From Fragilariopsis cylindrus CCMP1102 (taxonomy: Eukaryota; Bacillariophyta; Bacillariophyceae; Bacillariales; Bacillariaceae): DNA of 64,000 nucleotides. The notes beneath the pieces were generated by a model that was not told the DNA's origin, ran no database searches, and worked only from the letters and a program-made list of their open reading frames with translations. The position numbers and the translations under genes were made by a program. Positions 44,808 to 56,008 of this stretch are shown here, in pieces. The DNA lies in assembly GCA_900095095.1 (NCBI GenBank), contig FMBT01000346.1, forward strand, positions 62,001 to 126,000, in the 5' to 3' direction. How positions within the stretch are numbered: the stretch's first letter is position 1; each line of letters opens with the position of its first letter.

Positions 44808-47800
44808 ATGAAGAATCTCGCAGTCCTATCGCTTTGGGTGGTGCTAGTAGCAAACGACTGCCATGCTTGGGCTCCATCTAATAGAGCAACGACGACGACA
44901 ACAATAGCGTCGACAAACTTTCGTCAACGTGCTCAAGTTTTCTCTCCTCAAGTCCCTACCTCGAGAACAACAATTTATGCTACCATCGAAGATGATAAAA
45001 CTGACAGCATTGCTGATGTACCGTTGGAAAAAGAAGAAGCAGCTTCATCTAAATCAATATTCGCAGCGATTCCATACTCTGAACTAACAATCGGTGTCGT
45101 AAAGGAAACCTTTGATGGTGAAAATCGAGTTTCTCAAACTCCAGATTCAGTTGCAAATCTAATCAAAGCTGGATTTGCTGTTATTGTACAATCAGGAGGT
45201 ATGTTTTTGTGTTGTGTTGTGCTGTGTTGCGTCGTTGTTTTTGGACTATTGAATACTTTCTAATAGTTTATCGTTGCTAATTTATTCTGTCTATACTTCT
45301 ACTATTAGCCGGCGACAATGCTTCCTTCAATGATGCGTCCTACAAGGAGGTTGGTGCGATTGTATTATCAGATGCTGCACAAATATTTAAAGATGCTGAT
45401 ATTATTACTAAGATTCGTCCACCCAACGACGATGAAGTACCTCAACTACGTGGCAAGACATTGATCAGTATGATCCAGCCTGCCATTAATACTGAATTGT
45501 ATAAATCCTTGACAGAACAGGGGACGAATACATTTGCTCTTGATTGTGTTCCACGGATGTTAAGTCGTGGTCAGTCCTTTGATACATTAAGTAGTCAGGC
45601 TAATATTGCTGGATATCGATCCATTATTGAGGCAGCTGAAGTATTTCCCAGATTCTTCACAGGTCAGATGACAGCAGCTGGAAAGGTCCCTCCAGCGAAG
45701 GTGTTAGTTTTAGGAGCTGGCGTTGCAGGACTTGCAGCAGTCCAAACTGCTAAGAATATGGGTGCTATCGTTCGTGCATTTGATGTTCGACCAGTTTGCA
45801 AGGAACAGGTAGAATCGATGGGGGCGACGTTCTTAGAAGTTGATATACAAGAAGATGGATCGGGTTCTGGTGGGTACGCCAAGGAAATGTCAGACGAGTA
45901 CAAGGCAGCCCAGGCTCAGATGATGTTAGATCAAGCGGCTGATGTAGATATTATAATTACAACAGCATTAATTCCTGGAAGAAAAGCACCAGTTCTAGTC
46001 AATGAAGAAATGTTAAGTTTAATGAAGGCAGGTTCGGTATGCGTCGATCTAGCAGCTGCCAATGGTGGAAATGTCGCGCAGACGAAACCGAATGAGATTG
46101 TCACTACATCTAATGGAGTGAAGATTGTTGGATATACTGATCTACCGTCTCGATTGGCTAGCACAGCAAGTAACCTGTTTGCTAACAACATTGCAAAGTT
46201 TATCTTGAGTATTGGTCCACAAACAACTAAGGAAAAGGGCGTGTTCCAAATCGACCTTGAAGATGATGCTGTCCAGAATATGCTCATTAGTTACGGTGGC
46301 AAAGCAAGATGGCCTGATGAAATTATTCCATTTACCCCACCAACACCACCGAAGCAGGCAGAAGAAGCCGAAGTTGTTGAGCTAACTCCCGAACAAGAGA
46401 TTGCATTGGCCGACCAGATGAGCAAGGATGCTTTTGTGAAGAATTCGTTGATTGCAAGTGGAGCAGCGGCTATATTGGTTGGCTTTGGTCTTACCGCAGA
46501 TTCTCCATCTGCAATTAATCTAATGGCAACATTCGGTCTAGCTGGCCTTGCAGGATATCAAGTTGTATGGGGTGTCGCACCTTCATTGCACTCACCATTG
46601 ATGGCTGTAACGAATGCAATTTCTGGTTGCACAGCAATTGGTGGTATGCTTCTTTTGGCTTCTGGGGATCATAGTTCTGCTAGTCTCATTCCTGATTCGC
46701 CCGCACACTGGATGGGTGCCATCGCAACTGGATTGTCCTTTATCAATATTGTTGGTGGATTTCTAGTTTCTGGAAAGATGTTGGACCTTTTCCGTCGACC
46801 TGAAGATCCTAAAGAATTCTTTGAATTGTATGGAATTCCTGTCGGCATTCTCCTATCTGGTCTTGCAGCCTCTTCATTTTCAAATACTGGCGACATGGGT
46901 CTCATGTCGGGAACTACTTCCATTGCTGCTTCAATCTTATGCATTAGTGCTATCGCTGGTACGATTTGTCAAACAAAAGGATGTTCTATTAATCCAACAT
47001 TTTTTGATCTTGATTGTATTATGAATAAATCGAATGTACTAATCTTTTATTATTTCTTGTCTTTTCTATCCCATATTTTTTTCAGCGCTTGCCAATCAAG
47101 AAACAGCTAGAACTGGAAATTTCCTTGGAATGGCTGGTGTCTCATTGGGAATTGCTGCTACAACTTCAGACATGGCATTAGCTGGTGAGTAGAGCCGTTG
47201 CGTTATTTCGAATCTCTATTCAGCGAACACAGCATTGAATTACGAACAACGCTCCATTATTTTAATTCGTACAAAACATTTCTAATATTCCATAATGCAT
47301 TCTTCTCTACGAACTTTATTCTCTTTAGGTGCAACACCCATAGCATTCCATCAAGCTGGAATTGTTGGAGGAGCAGGAGCAGCCATTGGAGCCGTTGTTG
47401 CATCTGGAGTCGGTCCAACTGAACTGCCTCAAACGGTTGCCGCGTTCCATTCTTTGGTTGGAATTGCTGCGATGGCTGGTGCTGCAGGAGAATACTTGGG
47501 AAATCAAGGAGACCTTGCAACTGGAACGCTTGCTGCTATTTATCTAGCCACCTTTATTGGTGGCGTCACCTTCACTGGATCGATAGTAGCATTTGGAAAG
47601 CTTTCAGGTATGATGAGCTCAGCTCCTCTGCAACTTCCCGGTAGAGACCAAATCAATCTTGCAATGCTCACAACGTGTATTATTGGAATGGCTGCTTTCT
47701 TGAGTCCTGACATTGCTTCCGGTCTGCTTTCTATGGATGCAGAGTCTTTGAGACTTACAAGCCTTGTAATGGGAGCTGCCGTTAGTACGGTTCTCGGGTA

Positions 47801-48701
47801 TCATCTCACGGCAAGTATTGGTGGGGCTGACATGCCAGTAGTTATCACCGTACTCAATTCATACTCTGGATGGGCTTTGTGTGCAGAAGGTTTTCTTCTG
47901 AACAACCCACTACTTGCCCAAGTAGGAGCTCTCATCGGATTTTCTGGAGCTATTTTGACCTGGATCATGTGCGAGGCAATGGGTAGGAATATAGTTAGTG
48001 TCATTCTTGGTGGTGCCGGAACTAAAATCGCTCCAGTAGGCGAGGCCAAGGAAATTGAAGGAGAAGTCACTACCTCTAGCGTGGAAATGGTTACAGAAGC
48101 CTTATTGAACGCGAAAATATCATTATCACGCCAGGTTATGGTTTAGCAGTTGCTCAAGCACAGTTTGCAATCGCTGATATTGCCAAAACTCTGAAAGCAC
48201 AGGGCAAGAATGTAAGGTTCGCGATTCACCCTGTAGCTGGTCGAATGCCTGGACAATTAAATGTATTGCTGGCTGAGGCGGGTGTGCCGTACGATATTGT
48301 ATTCGAAATGGAAGAAATCAACGATGACTTTGGTAAAACGGATGTCACACTTGTAATTGGAGGTAAGAAAATACATGAAAAGAAAAGCTGTTCCTAGAAC
48401 CGAAATTTTGCAGAATCGTGTCTCTCACACTCGTTCCTTTCCAAAAACAAAAACAAAACTGTAGCATCCGACACGGTCTCAAGCGCTGCCGGAGGACGAT
48501 CCTGGCTGTAGTATCTACGGAATGCCGGTTCTTCGCGTATGGAATAGCGAACAAGTGTTTGTATTAAAGCGTTCAATTGGAAACACGGGATATGCTGGCA
48601 TGATGAACCCAATTTTGTTTAAGGATAACATTGATGTTCTTTTAGGAGATGCGAAGGAAACATGTGACGCGCTTCGAACTGCTGTCGACGGCATGAAGTA
48701 A
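44808..48701 (+). CDS. Proton-translocating NAD(P) transhydrogenase, fused alpha-beta, plastid-type leader; two frame breaks
   Basis: Five exons: 44808-45198, 45309-46958, 47086-47184, 47329-48362, 48465-48701. All introns are GT-AG. The product (about 1136 aa) moves hydride between NADH and NADP+ coupled to proton flow. Domain I (alpha) shows [28 protein letters not shown], and the Rossmann loop [17 protein letters not shown]. Domain II holds many membrane helices, with [14 protein letters not shown] and [12 protein letters not shown]. Domain III (NADP-binding) shows [47 protein letters not shown], and [11 protein letters not shown]. The leader [24 protein letters not shown] suggests plastid import, unlike the mitochondrial animal enzyme. 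One base is missing near 48096-48100 (GAAGCCTTATT) and one is extra near 48484-48490 (GCTGCCGGAGG). Exon phases on both sides confirm one base each. Confidence 0.9.
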
Positions 48702-48830
48702 TCCCAAAGATTAAAATTAAAAATGTGTATATACTGTATATGTATAAGAATAATTAGTTATTGATTTATAATTCCCTCAATATCTTTCGTCACACAGTTC
48801 TTCTGTCAACGTATCTATATATATATTTGT

Positions 48831-50086
48831 TTAAACGTCACCAAGTGTAGCACCTCCCATGCTTGCCATTGGATCCGCTGCGGTTGGGGCAGAGTCGCTT
48901 GGTCCCATACCAGTATCATCTGGAGCAGATGGCACGAGGACAACAGACCGGAAATCGATTTCAGATGGTTTTTTGCATCATGGTTATCAAATCATGGAGT
49001 GACATAAGATTGATGGCTGGTTCAACACCTTGCATATCTGGTGACGATTGCGCCATGAATTGTTGCCATGTGCTGACCATATTTTGTAAAGAAAAGTACA
49101 TTGGTAGGAGAGTTACTGGTTCGTCTGCTTCACCTTCATCAGGTTGTTTTTGCATTCTCATCTGGGCAATGGTAAACACAGGAATCTCATTGAACGATTC
49201 CTTGAACTTGGGAGATTCTTTCATTGCCTTTTCAACTGCCTTTTGTGCCATTTCAGGTGTCATGGTCTCTCCTGCCTTCAGCTTTTCACCGTCCTCTGGG
49301 CTCATGGTCAACAACATACGTGCACCCAAAAGATCCTTTGTGTCGGGTACAAGACGGTATTGAACACCCGTCGTAGCTTCAGTTTTTTCGTCGTCATCGC
49401 CTACTTTCTTGAGCTAAAAAATTGGGAAAAAATTGAAATAGAAAATTTGAGTTTCGTTGTGACATATAAGAACAAGAACAGTTTAAAATGAAACGCATCA
49501 TGATGGCAAGATAACTAATAAGAATAACTACAACAACCGGTCGACATCAGACTAACTAGGAAACTTCAAACTCTCCGACTCTCTCCTGTTCTAATACTAT
49601 TCTGTCACTTACCAATACTTCACGATCAGCATCACCATTCAAAAGTTTGAACCAAATTTTTCCAAGAGAAAAGGCTGATACCTTCAAGTCCATTTCCTCG
49701 TTGACACTTTTCAGTTGTGTCAATGTCGCGTTGGCAGCGAGAGGATTCAAGAAAAAGTAAAATACACTGGTATCGTCATCCGGTTTGAGGACCACACCTG
49801 CACCATTCGAATCTGTGACAGCAAATACAGGAATATGTTCTAACCAATCCTCCACTTCTTCTTGAGTCATAGCATCGTACATTTTCTTGTCTCCGGATGG
49901 AGTAGCAACTGCTGTTGCTGCATCGTCAGTTTTAGCGGCATCCTTTCCGCCGAAGAGACCTCCACCTCGGGAGATACCAAAAAGACGAGGAGATCCAACT
50001 CCAGCGAAAGAAGTGGAAGCAGAAGACGTTGACACAGTTGCCAATACAGATAGAGCGACGAGAAACGTAGTAAATAAGCAGTTCAT
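48831..50086 (-). CDS. Tic22-like plastid import protein; one frame break
   Basis: Exon 1 is 50086-49613 and exon 2 is 49413-48831; the 199-nt intron is GTAAGT..TTTTAG. The leader MNCLFTTFLVALSVLATVST is followed by SSASTSFAG, a typical S|F plastid cleavage motif. Tic22 features: EHIPVFAVTDSNGAGVVLKP, VFYFFLNPLAANATL, then a second similar half with NEIPVFTIAQMRM and LLPMYFSLQNMVSTWQQFM. In an A6 run at about 48968-48973 there is one A too many. Without it, the frame continues through RSVVLVPSAPDDTGMGPSDS to a stop at 48831-48833, giving 351 aa. Otherwise the protein would end early at 48961. Tic22 acts between the outer and inner envelope; in diatoms it has been placed in the periplastidal or envelope space. 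Divergent from the S49 gene. Confidence 0.86.
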
Positions 50087-50511
50087 GGTAGCGGTTTTGA
50101 ATTAAAGAATGATACAATAATGAATAATGTATTATGAGTACAGTGGAAGCTGTCAATTGAAAAAGTGGTGTGAAATTTTCACAATAAAATCCTATTATCA
50201 ATCCTATTATCAATAATGACGCCAATTTTCTCGTGTGCGGCTACGACGAAGTAAAACAATCACGTACATAATTGCGACCCGTGGCAGTTAGTTTACACGT
50301 GGAATTTGAAATTGCGCGCCAATCCCAAACGTGTGGGATCTTCGATGTTCATTCTGATTGATTCATTCATTTAAATTCTTCATCATATATCTTTTGTCTC
50401 TAGTTTCTGATTCATACATTTTCCGACTTCCAAAGACAACCCAAATAATCATAACCGATGGTCATGCATTTTCCGACGAGACAACCCAAATAATTATAAT
50501 TGATTAGCACC
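50087..50511. promoter_or_regulatory. Divergent promoter region Tic22 / S49 peptidase
   Basis: Carries AATTGCGCGCCAAT near 50313-50326 and, at its right end, a 50-bp tandem duplication described separately. No gene seen. Confidence 0.45.
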
Positions 50512-50513
50512 AT
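50411..50513 (+). repeat. 50-bp tandem duplication across the S49 start codon, creating an upstream ORF
   Basis: Copy 1 (about 50411-50460) and copy 2 (about 50461-50513) share CATTTTCCGAC and GACAACCCAAATAAT(C/T)ATAA with an offset of 50 bases. Each ends with an ATG: 50458 in copy 1 and the gene start 50512 in copy 2. The first ATG opens an 11-codon frame, MVMHFPTRQPK, stopping at 50493 before the gene start, so it would act as an upstream ORF if included in the mRNA. Confidence 0.75.
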
Positions 50514-52320
50514 GAATAGATTTCTTTCATTGTGTTGTTTGTCGATTTGGGCTTTGTGTTTGTTCCTCGCAAGGGTAAATTTCGTGGTAGCTGAAGCTGA
50601 AGCAGCGAAAAGCCTGGATGGGAGTGATAATGACGAGATTTCTGATTTCTTAATCGAGGAAAATCCAGACTATTTCAGTGACAATGATAGTGGTAGCGAT
50701 AGTGAAAGTGATAGTGATGGTGATGGTGACAACTATGATGAAGAGGACGACGAAAATGATGGAAACGAAAACGAAGATACGAAAAGTAAGGTGTCAAAGG
50801 CACTTAATAAGACAAAGAAAACAACCAATGCTATCAAGGTACTTAAGAAAAATAGAACAAAGATAACACTAGCTTTGGCTGTGGTTGCATTTCGTAATGA
50901 GATCTTTTCTTTAATCAAGAAGATGATGGTAAGACGAACTCTTACAGTAACAGATATTATGAAATTGATTTTATTTGTTGACTTTATGAGAAGGATGCAA
51001 CAAGGAGGAGGATTGACTTCTTCTTCAACTGATGCCAATAGTATTTTTGATATTGTGAAGAAACTTGGTCAGGTGAATCCTATCTTATCTGCTATCATAG
51101 ACAAGGCGTTATGTCATAATCCTGCGTACATTCCACCTATCAATCAACATTATACCTTTGAAAGATTAAACGAATATTACGTCAAGGATGGAATGGCACT
51201 TAAGAAAGCAATTGAAACTAAACACATCGAAGGGTTGATGTGGCCTACATCATCATCATCGTCATCATCAGGTTCGTCTCCTAACTTTGCGTCGTTGTCG
51301 AAAAAATTTACCAGTGATAACAAAGATGTCACAAAGTCAATCTCCAACAATGAGACTGTTGTAATTCTTGACTGGACTAAATTAGACACTAGTGTCTCTT
51401 CGATGGAGAATCTTCGTCAACAAATTTCATTTCTACTGAGTGAATATCGTACTTTAGCAATGCAACAGGAGGACGGAAACAATAATACCACTGCTACTAT
51501 TCACGAAGACGACGTATCAACTTCTATCCCCACTCTACTAGAAGTAGTAGTTCATTTGGAATCACCAGGTGGAAGTGTCAGTGACTATGGATTATTAGGT
51601 TCACATCTTTTAAGATTAAAAAAAGAACCTGGTGTGACCTTAACAATCTGCGTAGATAAAGTTGCCGCTTCTGGTGGGTATATGTTATGTTGTACGGCAA
51701 GCCCAGGCAAATTATTTGCTGCACCTTTTGCTATGGTTGGAAGTATTGGAGTTATTGCAACACAAATAAATGTGCACAAAATTTTGAATGATTATGGAAT
51801 TGAAACTCTTATGTTTCGCGGAGGGAAAGATAAAGCACCTATTAGCCTGATTGGAGAAGTTACTAAGGAAGGAAAGCGCACTACTCAATTAATGATTGAC
51901 GATACACATCGTGCTTTTAAACGGCATGTTGTCAAGGCACGGCCTGTGTTGGAACAAAACATTGATACAATTGCTAATGGTAATGTATGGCTTGGAGTCG
52001 ATGCACTCGAACTGAATCTTATTGATGCAATCAAAACCTCAGATGAATATATCGAAGAAAAGATACGAGATGGTGCACAGGTCTTTAAGATGATTAAAAC
52101 CACTGTTCGGTCAGGATTTCTATTCGGTCCTACGCTTGGTGGTAACCCATATTACAAATCCAGCAAGGGGCTCAATATTGATAATAATGCTGCTTCTTCA
52201 TCAACTTCGCTAGAAGATGATTTTCAGGATTTAATGCATAAGAAAGGAATCACAACGATGGCACGACTTCCAAATAGTGTGAAGTCAATATTTTCAAAAA
52301 CTCTAAAGTATTTTCACTAA
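50512..52320 (+). CDS. S49 family serine peptidase, SohB-like
   Basis: A single exon of 602 aa. The signal peptide MNRFLSLCCLSIWALCLFLA is followed by an acidic Asp/Glu/Ser region and a second hydrophobic helix (ITLALAVVAFRNEIFSLI, about residues 119-136). The protease domain runs from about residue 280: VVVHLESPGGSVSDYGLLGS, then CVDKVAASGGYMLCC with the nucleophile Ser387 in AASGGY. GSIGVIATQINVHKILNDYG follows, and RGGKDKAP, where Lys441 is the likely general base of the Ser-Lys dyad. FKRHVVKARPVLEQNIDTIA and VWLGVDALELNLIDAI match the SohB C-terminal part. Members degrade membrane peptides or signal peptides; in algae some are plastid or endomembrane enzymes. The location here is uncertain because no aromatic A|F motif follows the signal peptide. 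Confidence 0.9.
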   Translation: MNRFLSLCCLSIWALCLFLARVNFVVAEAEAAKSLDGSDNDEISDFLIEENPDYFSDNDSGSDSESDSDGDGDNYDEEDDENDGNENEDTKSKVSKALNKTKKTTNAIKVLKKNRTKITLALAVVAFRNEIFSLIKKMMVRRTLTVTDIMKLILFVDFMRRMQQGGGLTSSSTDANSIFDIVKKLGQVNPILSAIIDKALCHNPAYIPPINQHYTFERLNEYYVKDGMALKKAIETKHIEGLMWPTSSSSSSSGSSPNFASLSKKFTSDNKDVTKSISNNETVVILDWTKLDTSVSSMENLRQQISFLLSEYRTLAMQQEDGNNNTTATIHEDDVSTSIPTLLEVVVHLESPGGSVSDYGLLGSHLLRLKKEPGVTLTICVDKVAASGGYMLCCTASPGKLFAAPFAMVGSIGVIATQINVHKILNDYGIETLMFRGGKDKAPISLIGEVTKEGKRTTQLMIDDTHRAFKRHVVKARPVLEQNIDTIANGNVWLGVDALELNLIDAIKTSDEYIEEKIRDGAQVFKMIKTTVRSGFLFGPTLGGNPYYKSSKGLNIDNNAASSSTSLEDDFQDLMHKKGITTMARLPNSVKSIFSKTLKYFH

Positions 52321-52517
52321 CAAGAATAGTAAACGATACGAGCTATTGAACATTCAGTATTAGCTGGAAATACTATATGTTAGTTTATATCCTCTTGTAC
52401 TAGTACAGAGAAAATAACTCAGTTTTTACCTTATTGCCCTGCCCCTGCATAATCTATGTTAAGAATGTATTTTTGTTCGTTCGAGTTATATTTTCATTTA
52501 GCTAATTTTTTTTCTTA

Positions 52518-53620
52518 TCATGATGGCGGAAGAACGACTGTTCTTTTACCATCCATCATTTTAAAATCAAGATTCTTTATACGTGCACCACCAAAGATAC
52601 GTTCGGGTAATGTTGATTCATCATGTCCTTCTAATGCAAACATCATATCAACAACAATTGTTTTAATATATCCTAAACATAGTTTTGTTATACGTTTTGC
52701 AACTGGATCAGATGCGATATCAACAATAACTTCAAGGTACCGAGGATTGTTATTATTATCTCCTCCTCTCGTAGTGTTGTCCCGGACATAATATTGTTTA
52801 ATTTTCTTCCCTAATATAGCAGGTTTGGATCCAACAGCTTTTCGTACAACATACGTCCCTTCCACAATTCTTGGTATTAATTTAAATGCTTTGTTTCGAT
52901 ATTCATCTGAATTACCATATATGAATTGTTTCATTAATCGTCCAAATGGTGTTACACCTTGTTTGATTTCATCCATACAATCTTTATCAGCACCAAAATA
53001 AAAAACTGCATGATATATTGTTTGAGCTGGTATACATAGATTAACAGCAAACACAAATTCTGGTAATTCACGTATACCAGTTTCACGTTCACGCAGTAAT
53101 GCCTTTTGGATACGTTCATTTGGATTTGCACACATACCACTATATATAGGTGTTTCAGCATTAATTAGGTCGACTGCTATTAATTTAAATGCAGATTCAT
53201 CGGATGGTTGTTTTGTTCTATTTGTCATATATCGTCTACTTCGTACGTCATAGCTTGTTGCTGGTGGTTCGGCCCATGCTTTCAGTCGTAGTGGGGGTGG
53301 ATCAAGACAAAATTGTTGTGAAACAGTTACATTCGATAGTCGATTCTTGATTTTCTTCTTTTCTTCTAATTGATTGGAAATACTAATACCACCGTTGTTG
53401 TTGTCACCCAATTGAGAATGAGAAGATTTGTTGGACGAAGTACCAGTACTACCGTTAGTAGCTGTACATGCTATCGCCATATCGTTGGTATTATTGTTCC
53501 TGTTTCTGGAGCTATTGTTATAACTATTTGATGACGATGAAGAAGAATCAGTTATTGCTGATATACTTGGAACAGAATTGGAAAAATCGCCAGATTCGGA
53601 ACTATTAAGGGTACTGTGTC

Positions 53621-53651
<31 letters not shown>

Positions 53652-53903
53652 TTGTGCCAAAATTAGATGTCTCGCGTCAGGAAGTTTTCGTTGTAATACT
53701 AATGAACTTGGAGATGTATGACCTGATACTAAATCTGAATATAATTGATCCGAAACAAGTCCACAGGACGCTTCCGATAAAGATGAAGGACAACCGTCAA
53801 CGATACTTGCAGTATTAATTATATTATCTTCCTCCTCGCCAGTATTAGTAGCAGATGAATATTGTTCTGGTTCACACACTAAAGTCGAGCACACCCAATC
53901 CAT
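52518..53903 (-). CDS. EDR2-C (DUF1336) domain protein
   Basis: A single exon of 461 aa. The open frame continues to a GTG at 53969, so the first ATG (53903, MDWVCSTLVCEPE) is taken as the start. The N-terminal 200 residues are disordered, with Gln, Ser and Asn runs and no PH or START domain. The DUF1336/EDR2-C domain fills the C-terminal half: WAEPPATSYDVRSRRYMTNR, FKLIAVDLINAETPIY, LPEFVFAVNLCIPAQTIYHA, then NKAFKLIPRIVEGTYVVRKA, VGSKPAILGKKIKQYYVRD, and VDIASDPVAKRITKLCLGYI. In plants this domain ends lipid-binding PH-START proteins such as EDR2; stand-alone copies are common in protists. Lipid or membrane association is a family-level inference. Confidence 0.87.
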
Positions 53904-56008
53904 TCTTTTGTTTTCGTTTCTATCCTTAACAAGTTTATGCGCTACCGTATAAAATTTTCTCTTACACACAATGTTATCTGTTCATTTATTTCCGAAGCTT
54001 TATGTTGCATATTTTCCTTGTTTGTGAAGGAATAATCGAATGACCATGAATACCCTTCTGGTTTTCGTCGCCGATACTTAGGTTGTTTTTTCACTTAAAC
54101 CAAGGCTCGTCCTCCAGTTAAATAATTTTTTGTGCTCGCTCTTTCGAAACAGCTTTTCGAGCGTGATGACCATTCTTTGCACGAATATCACTGAATCCTT
54201 AAAAACGTGCATGGTTGGTTGTTGTTAACGTGTTGTAGTCCTACTGGTTCTAGGAACTGTATCATTGGTTCATGCACTCATTCATGTCAACATTTCATAA
54301 GTCATCCATTCAAGGGTTTTAAATGATATACAATTCATCTTCCATTCCTCATACAGTACGTTCTGCATTGTGTTGCAGGTTGTATGAGCATGAGAAAACC
54401 AGTAATGCTTCAAAAGATAACAAAATATTATTACTATGTTTCATGCATGCATGGATCGGATGGAATCGAATGGGTACATTATGTTTCTAATCTATTATTA
54501 ATTGCAGTAATAACTTGTAACTACTACTACTACTAATGATAATAATATTCAAACAACTAGGCTGTACAAAACTTCATATTCAAAGATAGTTTTTAACACC
54601 CAACAACATCAACAGTTTCAACAGTTCAATATTTTCCCTTTCACATGACACCTTCATCATTCAAACAACTAGGCTGTACAAGTCTTCTTCATATTCAGAA
54701 AAGATAAATACCCAACCACACCAATAATTTCCCCTCTCACACCTTCATCCTCATCCTCAGGCAGGAGCAGCAGAATAAGATCACTATTGCAGTTTATGAT
54801 TCCTCATCATCACTAGAAAAAATACATAATATTATTACAGAACAATTATCTTACAGAATCCTTTTCTTACTTCAGGAAGTAGGAGAAATAATTCCATTGA
54901 GAAGTATATTATATTTGAAATGAGTCCAATCAAGTAAGTTGTTCCTAATTCATTAGTCCATATATTGTATACATACTAGTCTAGGCTCATTGGTGCATGC
55001 CTCCTTTGGTGGAGTCATTGTCATTGTTTGTTCTCAATGTACTTGTTTGTGCTTTCTTGCTAGCTTTCTTTTTTGTCATGTTATTGATTTGTTGTGTAGA
55101 GAAACTATAAGCGTTCAATTTCTGCAATTTTATTCAACGCACACAGTTTATTGTGTAGGCAGTATGCAGTTTTATGTGCACTTTCATAGAATCCTTCACC
55201 GAAGCAACCTCTTTTGAGCTCCTGACAATGATATGTTGTTATTGATAGCTGATTGATAATAACACAACCCTGTGTAAACTTTTTACTGTATTATCTTTCA
55301 GCAGCGATGAAATATAATGTTCTCATAACCTGTAAAAACTAGTCTAGCTACCTAAGGCTCACCAGACTGAAGACTTCCTAAACTGTTGTATGTAAATACT
55401 AGTGTCTACTAGTGTGAGCTTAGTTGCTCATTAGTGTGTTCCATCATATCTAGTACAGTATAGTACTGCACACCTAGCCTCAGCCACTAGCCAGTAAAGA
55501 AAGTTATCTATTTTTTGTGTGGTGCAAGAGGCACCTAAGAACTACTAGTACTTTAAGCACTTTACTAGATGATGTCATCATGGTTGCATGTGACGTTACG
55601 TGAAAAGAACGTGGGGCGCGCGAAGGAAAAAAAATCTCGGCGTGCACTTGCGTCACAAAGAATGGCCACGTACTTATGACATAAAAATATTTCTGTTAAC
55701 GCTAAATTCATTTCAATTTCTTTCTGATACGTAATAAATCGTCTAAGGTGATAACAAACAACAGTGAATAAGCTAATAATATATCCAAATCAATTACAAA
55801 ATTCACAGGACAAGTACGTACTCTTCACCTTTTAAGATTTTTTATTCCACGAAATCATAAGAACACGCATGACAAATTGCATTCCATTGATATCTGCAAT
55901 TAATCTATTGTCGTCGTTTTTGTTACAGTTGTCAACACGAGAAAGTACGTTTCTCACTCCTCATAATTTAATATCCTTCACTAAATAAACAAATAAAAAT
56001 AAATTAAA
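53904..56008. other. 2.1-kb gene-poor stretch
   Basis: No convincing gene. It holds a diverged 112-bp tandem duplication (54547-54757), a TAC/ACT microsatellite near 54522-54536, and GGGGCGCGCGAAGG near 55613. The last few hundred bases (about 55800-56008) are probably the PRK promoter and 5' UTR, with a possible 5' UTR intron. Confidence 0.55.
54547..54757. repeat. Diverged tandem duplication, unit about 112 bp
   Basis: The 23-base word ATTCAAACAACTAGGCTGTA plus CAA occurs exactly at 54547-54569 and again at 54659-54681. Downstream, both copies share CTTCATATTCA, an ACACCCAAC or TACCCAACC element, a TTTCCC(C)T element and CACCTTCATC, with scattered changes. Confidence 0.8.
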
